Below, piece by piece: positions 16,127 through 23,563 of a stretch of DNA of 24,603 nt. The stretch is from NBML01 sp029939535 (lineage in GTDB: Bacteria > Desulfobacterota > Desulfobacteria > Desulfobacterales > Desulfobacteraceae), in NCBI GenBank assembly GCA_029939535.1, contig JAOZST010000044.1:1-24603 (forward strand), read 5' to 3'. Position numbers and translations under genes: made by a program. Within the stretch, counting starts at the first letter, position 1, and each line of letters starts with the position of its first letter. The notes beneath the pieces were generated by a model, which saw only the letters and a program-made list of their open reading frames with translations, had not been told where the DNA came from and did not search any database.

Positions 16127-17224
16127 TTAATATACCACCCGGGTGGTTTCTGCATCAAATAGATGCATTTCATTGAGGTTCATGCCCAGGGCTATCTCCT
16201 GGTTTGGCTTGAAAAGCTTTTTCCCTTCACTTCTGGACATCATCTTAACATCCATAATTTCAATGTGAAGATGGGTTTCATTGCCCAGGGGTTCTGCAAC
16301 CTTTACATTTGCTTTGAATTCCCACTCTTGAGGAAGATCTATATGATCATCCAGGGGTATAATCTCTTCTGCCCTAAGCCCCAGTACAACCTTTTGATCA
16401 TGAACCAGATTTGTTCCTTCCTTATCCGGGACAGGAATCTCAAGCCCTTCTTCAAACTGAATAAAGGTGCCATCCTGTTTTTTATTGATCCTGCAGTCAA
16501 GAAGATTCATGGGAGGCGTGCCAATAAATCCAGCCACAAATGTATTTGCCGGTTTTGAAAAAAGTTCAAGGGGTGTTCCTACCTGTTCAATGTATCCATC
16601 CTTGAGAACAACAATTCGATCCGCAAGGGTCATGGCCTCTACCTGGTCATGGGTCACATAAACCATGGTGGAATTAACCCGCTGGTGAAGCAGTTTAATT
16701 TCTGCTCTCATTTGAATACGAAGTTTGGCATCAAGATTTGACAGGGGCTCATCAAAAAGAAAAATTTCAGGTTTCCTGACCATGGCCCGACCCATGGCCA
16801 CCCGCTGCCTCTGACCTCCGGAAAGTTCATGGGGTTTTCTCAGCAGCAGGTCTTCAAGCCCAAGAATAAGCCCTACTTCCTCAACCCTTTGCCTGATTTC
16901 GGCTTTGGGCGTTTTCATCAATGTTAATCCAAAGGACATATTATCATAAACATTCATGTGGGGATAAAGGGCGTAATTCTGAAACACCATGGCCAGACCC
17001 CGATCCTTTGGTGCAACATCATTTACTATTTCATCATTGATTGAAATCGTTCCTTCGGAAATTTCCTCCAGCCCAGCTATCATCCTCAACAGGGTGGATT
17101 TTCCACACCCTGAGGGACCCACAAGCACGATAAATTCTTTATCTTTTATATTAAGATTGATTCCGTGAACAACCTCTGTTTTACCATATTTTTTAATAAC
17201 ATTTTTAAATGTAAGCTCAGCCAT
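16127..17224 (-). CDS. ugpC: ABC transporter ATP-binding protein, UgpC/MalK family
   Basis: This 365-aa ATPase has Walker A GPSGCGKST (36-44), Q-loop Gln82, signature LSGGQ (134-138), Walker B IFLFDE (154-159) and the H-loop in VYVTHDQ near 190. The C-terminal extension (about 240-365) is the TOBE/OB regulatory domain of carbohydrate-importer ATPases. It is transcribed away from ugpB across a 252-bp shared region, and ugpB-ugpA-ugpE on the other side lack their own ATPase, so it very likely energises that sn-glycerol-3-phosphate-type importer. MalK-like ATPases are interchangeable between systems, so it might also serve other sugar permeases. No clear terminator is visible after its stop. Confidence 0.88.
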   Translation of the reverse strand: MAELTFKNVIKKYGKTEVVHGINLNIKDKEFIVLVGPSGCGKSTLLRMIAGLEEISEGTISINDEIVNDVAPKDRGLAMVFQNYALYPHMNVYDNMSFGLTLMKTPKAEIRQRVEEVGLILGLEDLLLRKPHELSGGQRQRVAMGRAMVRKPEIFLFDEPLSNLDAKLRIQMRAEIKLLHQRVNSTMVYVTHDQVEAMTLADRIVVLKDGYIEQVGTPLELFSKPANTFVAGFIGTPPMNLLDCRINKKQDGTFIQFEEGLEIPVPDKEGTNLVHDQKVVLGLRAEEIIPLDDHIDLPQEWEFKANVKVAEPLGNETHLHIEIMDVKMMSRSEGKKLFKPNQEIALGMNLNEMHLFDAETTRVVY

Positions 17225-17260
17225 GAAATATCCTGATTTCTAATATTTTAGTAAAATAAT

Positions 17261-17300
17261 AAATCCCTTTAAATTTTTATAAATCCCTTTAAATTTTAAA
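17261..17300. repeat. 20-bp tandem repeat in the ugpC-ugpB intergenic region
   Basis: AAATCCCTTTAAATTTTTAT (17261-17280) is followed directly by AAATCCCTTTAAATTTTAAA (17281-17300), which share the first 17 bases. The repeat lies 37 bases upstream of the ugpC start codon in the likely ugpC promoter/leader, so it could hold tandem regulator sites or simply be slippage. Confidence 0.8.
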
Positions 17301-17360
17301 TAATGATTATTACCCAATTCTTTTTAAAAAAACAACTTTAATCTTGACTCTTGAGCCATA

Positions 17361-17396
17361 TCAGATTAAATCTGAACAGATTCCATGTGAATGGAA
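17361..17396. promoter_or_regulatory. Two adjacent palindromes upstream of ugpB, possible operator
   Basis: TCAGAT-TAA-ATCTGA (17361-17375) is a perfect 6+3+6 inverted repeat. Six bases later TTCCAT-GTGA-ATGGAA (17381-17396) is a perfect 6+4+6 repeat. Both lie 80-115 bases upstream of ugpB in a divergent promoter region, a usual place for operators. The arrangement does not match the E. coli Pho box (direct 7-mers with 11-bp periodicity), so the regulator is unknown. Confidence 0.45.
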
Positions 17397-17476
17397 ACTC
17401 TTGTTTTTATTTTAGGTATAAATAATTAAATCAATGTAAAAAGTTTCCCAAAAACCAGGATAAGGAGGAAGATTAA

Positions 17477-18805
17477 ATGAAATTAAGGAAATTGTCTGTA
17501 ATTTTAATCATTGCCCTAGGCATTGCATTTCCAGCAGCTGTTTTTGCCAAACCCATTACCATCAACTGGTGGCATGCTCAGAGAAGTGCAAGGGGTGAAG
17601 TCGTTAAAAACATGATCAATGAATTTAATGCATCACAGTCAGACTATGAAGTTGTTGGAACTTTCAAAGGGAATTATGACGAAACCATGAATGCAGGTGT
17701 TGCAGCCTTCAGAGCTAAAAAGCAACCCCATCTCCTCCAGGTGTTTGAAGTGGGAACCCAGACCATGATGCTTTCAGGAGCAGTATATCCGGTGTTCAAA
17801 CTGATGAAAGATATGGGGTATGATGTAGACTGGTCCCGGTATCTCCAGGCAGTTCTTTCCTATTACATGAATGCAGACGGAAATCTCATGTCCATGCCCT
17901 TTAACTCTTCCACCCCTATTATGTACTACAATGTGGATATGTTCAAAAAAGCAGGGATTGCGCCTTTATCAAAATCCACGCCCGTTACCTGGGATGAGAT
18001 GGGAGAGATTACTAAAAAACTTGTCAGTGGTGGAATTGCTCCTGCCGGTTTGGTCACGGGATGGCAGTCCTGGACCCAGATTGAAAATTACTCTGCCATT
18101 CATAATATTCCCTTTGCCAGCAAGGCCAACGGGTATGAAGGGCTTGACTGCGAACTCATGATTAATAATCCCCAGGTGGTAAATCATATCACCCGGCTTA
18201 AGACATGGGCTGATGACAAGCGCTTCATGTATGGCGGTCAGAAATACCAGGGCCCGAAATCGGAATTTATTGCCCAGAATGCAGCAATTTATATTGATTC
18301 CATCAGCGGAATTGCAAAACTGAAAAAAGCGGTCAAAGATTTTAAATGGGATACCGCTCCCCTTCCCGTGGAAGCCGGGACAGCAAAACCCCAGAACAGC
18401 ATCATTGGGGGTGCCTCCAACTGGGTACTTAATGGACATTCAAAAGCTGAATATAAAGGGGTTGCGGCCTTCCTGAAATTTCTAGCCAGCAATAAGATGC
18501 AGGAGTACTGGCACATGGAAACAGGGTATTTTCCCATCACCATCGATTCCTACGAATCCTTGAAAGCCAAGGGATATTATGCTGCCAATCCATTCCAGGA
18601 AGTGGGTATCAATCAGCTCAACCGGGCCATTCCCACTAAGATATCAAGGGGGCTGAGACTTGGCTATTTTGTTCAGATCAGAAATATCATCAACGAAGAG
18701 CTGGAACTTGTATGGAATGGGAAAAAATCTCCCCAGAAAGCTTTGAATGATGCAGTCGCAAGAAGTAATGTCCAGTTGAGAACATTTGAAAAAACCTATA
18801 AATAA
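17477..18805 (+). CDS. ugpB: sn-Glycerol-3-phosphate ABC transporter substrate-binding protein
   Basis: This 442-aa protein is colinear with E. coli UgpB from memory of that sequence: TFKGNYDETMNAGVAAFR, LLQVFEVGTQTMM, PFNSSTPIMYYN, GWQSWTQIENYSAIHNIPFASK, NSIIGGASNWV, HMETGYFPIT and GLRLGYFVQIR...EELE. A Sec signal peptide ends at VFA (residue 24). It binds glycerol-3-phosphate or glycerophosphodiesters in the periplasm and delivers them to UgpAE. A strong Shine-Dalgarno (AAGGAGGA) precedes ATG 17477. The gene is followed by a strong terminator, so it should be expressed above the permease genes. Direct ligand identity is inferred from similarity only. Confidence 0.93.
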   Translation: MKLRKLSVILIIALGIAFPAAVFAKPITINWWHAQRSARGEVVKNMINEFNASQSDYEVVGTFKGNYDETMNAGVAAFRAKKQPHLLQVFEVGTQTMMLSGAVYPVFKLMKDMGYDVDWSRYLQAVLSYYMNADGNLMSMPFNSSTPIMYYNVDMFKKAGIAPLSKSTPVTWDEMGEITKKLVSGGIAPAGLVTGWQSWTQIENYSAIHNIPFASKANGYEGLDCELMINNPQVVNHITRLKTWADDKRFMYGGQKYQGPKSEFIAQNAAIYIDSISGIAKLKKAVKDFKWDTAPLPVEAGTAKPQNSIIGGASNWVLNGHSKAEYKGVAAFLKFLASNKMQEYWHMETGYFPITIDSYESLKAKGYYAANPFQEVGINQLNRAIPTKISRGLRLGYFVQIRNIINEELELVWNGKKSPQKALNDAVARSNVQLRTFEKTYK

Positions 18806-18817
18806 GTAGCACTGTAA

Positions 18818-18860
18818 TGAGTCCGATAAATAAATCGATATTTATCGGACTCATTTTTTT
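18818..18860 (+). terminator. Strong intrinsic terminator/attenuator between ugpB and ugpA
   Basis: TGAGTCCGATAAATA (18818-18832) pairs perfectly over 15 bases with 18839-18853 around a 6-base loop, and is followed at once by seven Ts (18854-18860). It lies between the binding-protein and permease genes of one operon. It likely reduces read-through and protects the ugpB 3' end, giving excess binding protein. Confidence 0.88.
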
Positions 18861-18886
18861 GCCCCAAATAAAAAAATGATAAAATC

Positions 18887-19777
18887 ATGATAAAACGTTC
18901 ATTTTTTAAATCAAAATATCTGCCTTATCTGTTGATTCTTCCCCAGATGCTTGTTACCCTGACTTTTTTCTATTGGCCGGCCATCCAGGGGATTATCCAG
19001 TCCTTTCTCTTAAGCGACCCCTTTGGAAGACAATCTAAATTTGTATGGTTTTACAATTATATTGAACTTTTTACAGATCCCCTTTACCTGAAATCAATTT
19101 TTACCACTCTTGTTTTCAGTATTGCGGTGGCTTCTGTTTCCATATCCCTGGGACTTTTCATAGCCTCCATGGCCAATCGGGCACTCAGGGCAAAGGCTCT
19201 GGTCAGAACCATGCTCATCTGGCCCTATGCTGTGGCACCGGCAATCTCCGGAATCATGTGGCTTTTCCTGCTTCATCCTTCCTATGGTGTTGTTGCCCTT
19301 GCAATAAAAAAATGGCTGGGGGTTGACTGGAACCCGGTTTTATATGGAAGCGATGCCATGGTAATGATTGTCATGGCCAGTGCCTGGAAACAGGTCAGTT
19401 ATAATTTCGTATTTTTCATGGCAGGTCTGCAGGCAGTACCCAAATCCCTGATCGAAGCTGCAGCCATTGACGGCGCAAGCCCTTTTAAAAGATTCTGGTA
19501 TATTACATTCCCTCTTTTATCTCCCACCTTTTTCTTTTTAACGGTAATGAATATTATTTATTCTTTTTTTGAAACATTTGGAATTATTCATACAGTTACC
19601 CAGGGGGGGCCTGGCGGCTCAACCAATATCCTGGTCTACAAGGTATACCAGGATGGATTTGTGGGCCTGAATTTAGGTTCTTCCTCAGCCCAGTCAGTGG
19701 TACTCATGTCCCTGATCATTGTTATCACCTTTCTTCAATTCAAATTTGTTGAAAAAAAGGTACAGTATGGTGGATAA
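18887..19777 (+). CDS. ugpA: Glycerol-3-phosphate ABC transporter permease UgpA
   Basis: This 296-aa inner-membrane protein has about six transmembrane helices, beginning LPYLLILPQMLVTLTFFYWP near residue 12. The cytoplasmic EAA loop that contacts the ATPase reads EAAAIDGASPFKRFWYITFPLLSP near residues 195-218. Length and motif order match UgpA/MalF-type permeases without the long MalF periplasmic insert. The ribosome-binding site is weak. It follows the terminator after ugpB and precedes ugpE by 5 bases, with which it should form the channel. Confidence 0.92.
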   Translation: MIKRSFFKSKYLPYLLILPQMLVTLTFFYWPAIQGIIQSFLLSDPFGRQSKFVWFYNYIELFTDPLYLKSIFTTLVFSIAVASVSISLGLFIASMANRALRAKALVRTMLIWPYAVAPAISGIMWLFLLHPSYGVVALAIKKWLGVDWNPVLYGSDAMVMIVMASAWKQVSYNFVFFMAGLQAVPKSLIEAAAIDGASPFKRFWYITFPLLSPTFFFLTVMNIIYSFFETFGIIHTVTQGGPGGSTNILVYKVYQDGFVGLNLGSSSAQSVVLMSLIIVITFLQFKFVEKKVQYGG

Positions 19778-19782
19778 ATATT

Positions 19783-20703
19783 ATGGTTGAAAAAACTCCG
19801 TTACTTGATTTTTTTACCTATGCATTTTTAATGCTGGGTATATTTATTGTTGGCTTTCCAATTATTTACAGCTTGATTGCTGCAACCCTGCCCCTGGAAG
19901 AAGTATCCAAGGTCCCCATGCCCCTTATTCCCGGCGATCAGTTTATGGTTAATATGAAAGAGGCCTGGTCAAGGGGTGATCTTGGGACCCAGATCATGAA
20001 CTCCTTTATCATGGCATCCGGCATCACGTTTGGAAAAATTGTCGTATCCATGATAGGTGCATTTTCCATTGTTTATTTTGATTATAAATTCAGGGTTGTG
20101 GCCTTTGCATCGGTTTTCTGTACATTGATGCTGCCCGTGGAAGTCAGAATTCTTCCCACCTATGAAATGGCTGCCAATGTGCTCAGCCCTCTCCAGGCCA
20201 TATGGGATTTATTACACCTGAACGGCCTTGTGTCATGGTTCAGCGGTAACGACATAAGTGTTACTCTCAATTGGAGTCTGCTGGACAGCTATTCAGGACT
20301 TGTTTTCCCTTTGATTGCTTCGGCAACCTGTACCTTTCTGTTCAGGCAGTTTTTCCTGACTGTTCCGGAAGAACTTTGCGAGGCTGCAAAGATGGACGGG
20401 GCTTCTCCCATGACTTTTTTCAGAAAAATTCTTTTTCCCCTGTCCAAGACAAATATTGCCGCCCTTGTGGTCATTGAATTTGTATATGGTTATAATCAAT
20501 ATCTCTGGCCTTTACTTGTTACCACAAATCCCAAAATGACAACTGCTGTCATTGGTCTGCAGAATCTCATACCCCAGGCCGACGATCTGCCCGAGTGGAA
20601 TCTTGCCCTTGGAGCTGCAGTCCTTGTTATGCTTCCCCCTGTTTTGGTCGTTTTATTCATGCAGAGATGGTTTGTAAAAGGTTTGATTGAAAAGGAAAAA
20701 TAA
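19783..20703 (+). CDS. ugpE: Glycerol-3-phosphate ABC transporter permease UgpE
   Basis: This 306-aa second permease half has an EAA loop EAAKMDGASPMTFFRKILFPLSKT near residues 203-226, and about six membrane helices starting FFTYAFLMLGIFIVGFPIIY. The segment LMLPVEVRILPTYEMAA and the C-terminal PPVLVVLFMQRWFVKGLIEK are typical of UgpE/MalG family members. It lies 5 bases after ugpA and is co-translated with it. A stretch after residue 128 (LSPLQAIWDLLHLNGLVSWFSGND) gives a somewhat long periplasmic loop. The HAD phosphatase gene follows within 50 bases. Confidence 0.92.
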   Translation: MVEKTPLLDFFTYAFLMLGIFIVGFPIIYSLIAATLPLEEVSKVPMPLIPGDQFMVNMKEAWSRGDLGTQIMNSFIMASGITFGKIVVSMIGAFSIVYFDYKFRVVAFASVFCTLMLPVEVRILPTYEMAANVLSPLQAIWDLLHLNGLVSWFSGNDISVTLNWSLLDSYSGLVFPLIASATCTFLFRQFFLTVPEELCEAAKMDGASPMTFFRKILFPLSKTNIAALVVIEFVYGYNQYLWPLLVTTNPKMTTAVIGLQNLIPQADDLPEWNLALGAAVLVMLPPVLVVLFMQRWFVKGLIEKEK

Positions 20704-20748
20704 TACGACAGCCAACCTCTGACAACTTTGCAGACAACGATAAATAAA

Positions 20749-21543
20749 ATGATGATGAAATCAATAGAAAATTTCTCCCGTGAAAAAATTTCCAGAATCA
20801 CTTATGTTCTTACGGATATTGATGACACCCTGACCAACGCAGGCAGAATCCCTGCAATTGCTTTCCAGGCCATGGAAGACCTTGACAAGGCCGGAATTAA
20901 AGTTATTCCCATCACTGGCAGGCCTGCCGGCTGGTGCGATCACATCGCCAGGATGTGGCCTGTCACAGGAGTCGTTGGTGAAAACGGAGCATTTTACTTT
21001 GTTTATGATATACATTCAAAAAAAATGGTCCGTTATTATTTTAAAACAGCCCTGGAAAGGGAGCAGGATAAAAAAAAACTGGAAATTGTACGACAAAAAA
21101 TCCTGAACTCAATTCCAGGTTGTGTGGTCTCGGCGGATCAACAATACAGGGAAGCTGATCTTGCCATTGATTTTGCTGAAGATATTCCCTGTCTTTCCCA
21201 AACTGAAATTTCCAGAATTGCTGATATATTTGAACAAAATGGCGCATCTGCCAAAATCAGCTCAATCCATGTGAATGGGTGGTTTGGAGATTATGACAAA
21301 CTTTCCATGAGCAAAATAATGTTCAAGAAAGTATTTGATATCGACCTTGACCAAATAAAAGAAAACATTATCTTTGTCGGAGACTCTCCCAATGATGAGC
21401 CCATGTTTGAATATTTTCCCAATGCTGTTGGTGTTGCCAATGTTCTGCAATTTTCTGACAGTCTTACATTCAAACCTGCCTGGATTACAAAAGAAAAAGG
21501 AGGTATTGGGTTTGCTCAGATGGCAAGGATACTTCTTCAATAA
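20749..21543 (+). CDS. HAD-superfamily phosphatase (Cof/IIB-type)
   Basis: From ATG 20749 the protein is 264 aa; an in-frame TTG at 20728 or ATGs at 20752 and 20755 are alternatives, and none has a clear Shine-Dalgarno. HAD motif I is DIDDTLT with nucleophile Asp23 and acid/base Asp25. Motif II is in PITGRPAGW, motif III Lys lies in YDKLSMSKIMF, and motif IV is GDSPNDEPMF. The cap between motifs II and III fits type IIB (Cof, sucrose-phosphate and mannosyl-3-phosphoglycerate phosphatases). Position directly behind ugpE and before a PiT transporter suggests it releases phosphate from an imported phospho-compound in the cytoplasm. That role is inference; the substrate is not readable from sequence. 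Confidence 0.85.
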   Translation: MMMKSIENFSREKISRITYVLTDIDDTLTNAGRIPAIAFQAMEDLDKAGIKVIPITGRPAGWCDHIARMWPVTGVVGENGAFYFVYDIHSKKMVRYYFKTALEREQDKKKLEIVRQKILNSIPGCVVSADQQYREADLAIDFAEDIPCLSQTEISRIADIFEQNGASAKISSIHVNGWFGDYDKLSMSKIMFKKVFDIDLDQIKENIIFVGDSPNDEPMFEYFPNAVGVANVLQFSDSLTFKPAWITKEKGGIGFAQMARILLQ

Positions 21544-21632
21544 TCTACTTTTTCAGCCTGGTTATTCACCAATACTGATCCCATTTTTACAGGCATTCAA
21601 TTTCAAGGCATTCAAATAGAGGTAGTGAAAAT

Positions 21633-22283
21633 ATGTTTAGATTTTTTTTTAAAAAGGAAAGCCGGGTAGAAGAGTTAATATACTCCTATATTGAAAATTT
21701 TCAATTAATTTATGGTAATTTTGAAAAAGCGGTCTTGTGCTGCATTCAGCAACCATTATGTGAAGAATTCGATTTTCTAAAACGCCAGACCCATAAATAT
21801 GAAGCCAAAGCAGATGATATTATAGATGAAATTAATAATCTCATGTATGGCAAAGTATTGATCCCTGACTCCCGGGAGGATATCATGAAACTCCTCCTTG
21901 CCATTGATAAGATACCAGGGCATCTTGAAATTGTTCTTTCCATGCTGAAATACCAGCATCTTGTTATCCCAAAAGAAATTATACCTGAAACCCTTGATCT
22001 GGTAAAAATCAGTCTGAGTTCCTGTGAAGCACTTTCGAAACAGGTGATCACCTTATTGAAAAAAGGTAAAGGCCTACGGGAGTTAATGAATAAAATTGAT
22101 CGATATGAAAGTCATTGTGACCATATCGAAACAGAGCTTATCCAACAGGTATTCAATTCTGAAATTGATCCATTTATTAAACTTCAACTCAAGGAATTGA
22201 TCATTTGTATGGGAGATATTTCCGACCAGGCTGACAGGGTATCTAAACTGGTGAATATTTTGAGCTTGAAAAGGAGGGTCTGA
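21633..22283 (+). CDS. DUF47 / PhoU-like Pit accessory protein
   Basis: This 216-aa protein belongs to the TIGR00153/DUF47 family. It is wholly helical, with the metal-ligand type ExxxAD motif in KYEAKADDIIDEI near residues 55-67 and the related YESHCDHIETEL and MGDISDQADRVSKL segments towards the C-terminus. These proteins sit beside PiT transporters and are thought to modulate them, like PhoU for PstSCAB. Its TGA stop shares a base with the transporter ATG (22283), so the two are translationally coupled. A GAGGT Shine-Dalgarno lies upstream of ATG 21633. The HAD gene ends 89 bases upstream, and a short direct repeat (GGCATTCAA) lies in that gap. Confidence 0.9.
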   Translation: MFRFFFKKESRVEELIYSYIENFQLIYGNFEKAVLCCIQQPLCEEFDFLKRQTHKYEAKADDIIDEINNLMYGKVLIPDSREDIMKLLLAIDKIPGHLEIVLSMLKYQHLVIPKEIIPETLDLVKISLSSCEALSKQVITLLKKGKGLRELMNKIDRYESHCDHIETELIQQVFNSEIDPFIKLQLKELIICMGDISDQADRVSKLVNILSLKRRV

Positions 22284-23224
22284 TGCTTTCCCTTCTGGGC
22301 GGCATCTTCATGGGGTGGTCTCTGGGTGCCAATGACGCCTCAAACATTTTCGGAACCGCAGTAGCCTCAAGAATGATAAAATTCTGGACCGCAGCCATAC
22401 TGGCTTCCTTATTTGTAATTTTAGGCGCACTAATATCAGGCCAGGCAGGGATTGAAACTTTACAGGGCCTTACCTCCTTTGATCTGCCCCAGGCAATAAT
22501 AGCTTCAGTTGCCGCTGCATTAAGCGTCAGTATAATGACCTTGATGGGGTGGCCCGTATCCTCATCCCAGGCAGTTGTGGGTGCAATCCTGGGCATTGGT
22601 ATCCTCAACAGCCAGATTAATGTATCAGGACTTGGGAAAGTTTTAATCTGCTGGTTTACAACCCCAGTTGGGGGAGCAATTATTACCATTCTACTCTATA
22701 GATCAATCGCCTTTTATTATAACCGCATCCCAATAAGTCTTTTTAGTGCTGATCGTTTATTGAAAATAGGCTTTATTTTTTTTGGTTCATACAGTGCCTA
22801 TGCTCTGGGGGCAAACAATGTTGCCAATGTAACAGCTGTTTTTGTGGGAGCAGGCAAGTTAAGTGTTTTTCAAGCTGCTCTTATTGGCGGATTAAGTATT
22901 GCCTTTGGAATTCTCACCTTTTCACGTCCGGTAATGGAAACCGTGGGGAAAAAGCTAGTGGAACTGGATCCTTTTTCCGCCCTCATGGTTTCAATCTCCC
23001 TGGGAATCACAATACACATTTATACAATTATCGGCGTGCCAGTATCAAGTTCCCAGGCAATAATCGGTGGTGTACTGGGAATTGGAATTATAAAAGGAAC
23101 CAATACTGTCAGTATGAAAACCTTAAAAAATATTTTTCTGGGCTGGTTCCTGACACCGGTTGTGGCCTGCGTCCTGGCAATTATTATTTCTTTTGGATCG
23201 TACCTGGAATATACAGGTCCCTGA
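22283..23224 (+). CDS. PiT-family inorganic phosphate transporter
   Basis: This 313-aa membrane protein has the duplicated PiT signatures: GANDASN near residue 16 and GANNVANV near 175, each followed later by PVSSSQA (near 91 and 254). The two halves form an inverted topology repeat with about ten membrane helices in total. PiT proteins move phosphate, usually as a metal complex or with Na+ or H+. The length is at the short end for the family, with no large central cytoplasmic loop, as in many bacterial and archaeal members. AAGGAGG is correctly spaced ahead of ATG 22283. No convincing terminator follows. Confidence 0.93.
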   Translation: MLSLLGGIFMGWSLGANDASNIFGTAVASRMIKFWTAAILASLFVILGALISGQAGIETLQGLTSFDLPQAIIASVAAALSVSIMTLMGWPVSSSQAVVGAILGIGILNSQINVSGLGKVLICWFTTPVGGAIITILLYRSIAFYYNRIPISLFSADRLLKIGFIFFGSYSAYALGANNVANVTAVFVGAGKLSVFQAALIGGLSIAFGILTFSRPVMETVGKKLVELDPFSALMVSISLGITIHIYTIIGVPVSSSQAIIGGVLGIGIIKGTNTVSMKTLKNIFLGWFLTPVVACVLAIIISFGSYLEYTGP

Positions 23225-23563
23225 TATCCGCAATAAAGATGAATTTTATTCATAAAAATTTGGCCAATACTGCATTGTTGAAATTTTTTTACAAAAAAAG
23301 TGTAAACTACTTTTGAAGCATTATGAAGAATGCCAAAAATTTTTATTTTTACCTTGACAAGAAGCCGATTCATATCTTAATTATTAATCTTTAAATGGGG
23401 CAAATTTATCAGGGTTTCTGAAAACAGCCCACTCTCAGGGTAAGGGTTTCAAGACTCCTGAAAAGTCTGTGGTGGAAGGCTTGGAGGTATGAAAAATCCT
23501 CTTGGCAAATAGATTCTATCCATGGGTCTTTTGCTCTTCTAACCAATCAGAGGAAGGAATACT
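23225..23563 (+). other. 339-bp intergenic leader of the TRAP gene
   Basis: I see no coding sequence here. The first 120 bases are very AT-rich. A candidate promoter lies at 23354-23381. About 180 bases of transcribed leader would follow, with small possible stems (AGACT with AGTCT near 23453-23467, and GAGG with CCTC near 23485-23501). I cannot match it to a known riboswitch. AGGAAGGA at 23551-23558 is the Shine-Dalgarno for the downstream ATG. Confidence 0.5.
23354..23381 (+). promoter_or_regulatory. Candidate sigma-70 promoter for the TRAP binding protein
   Basis: A perfect TTGACA (23354-23359) is followed after 16 bases by CTTAAT (23376-23381), which matches four of six -10 consensus positions. 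It lies about 180 bases upstream of the start codon. The -10 is weak, so an activator may be needed. Confidence 0.45.

Noticed and set aside
16070..16181. TTGACA motif and short + strand frame from 16079
   Set aside because: No good -10 box, no homology, and the frame runs antisense into the ugpC 3' end.
23263..23277. Possible sigma-54 site (TTGGCC...TGC)
   Set aside because: The spacing between GG and GC is two bases short of the invariant sigma-54 distance.
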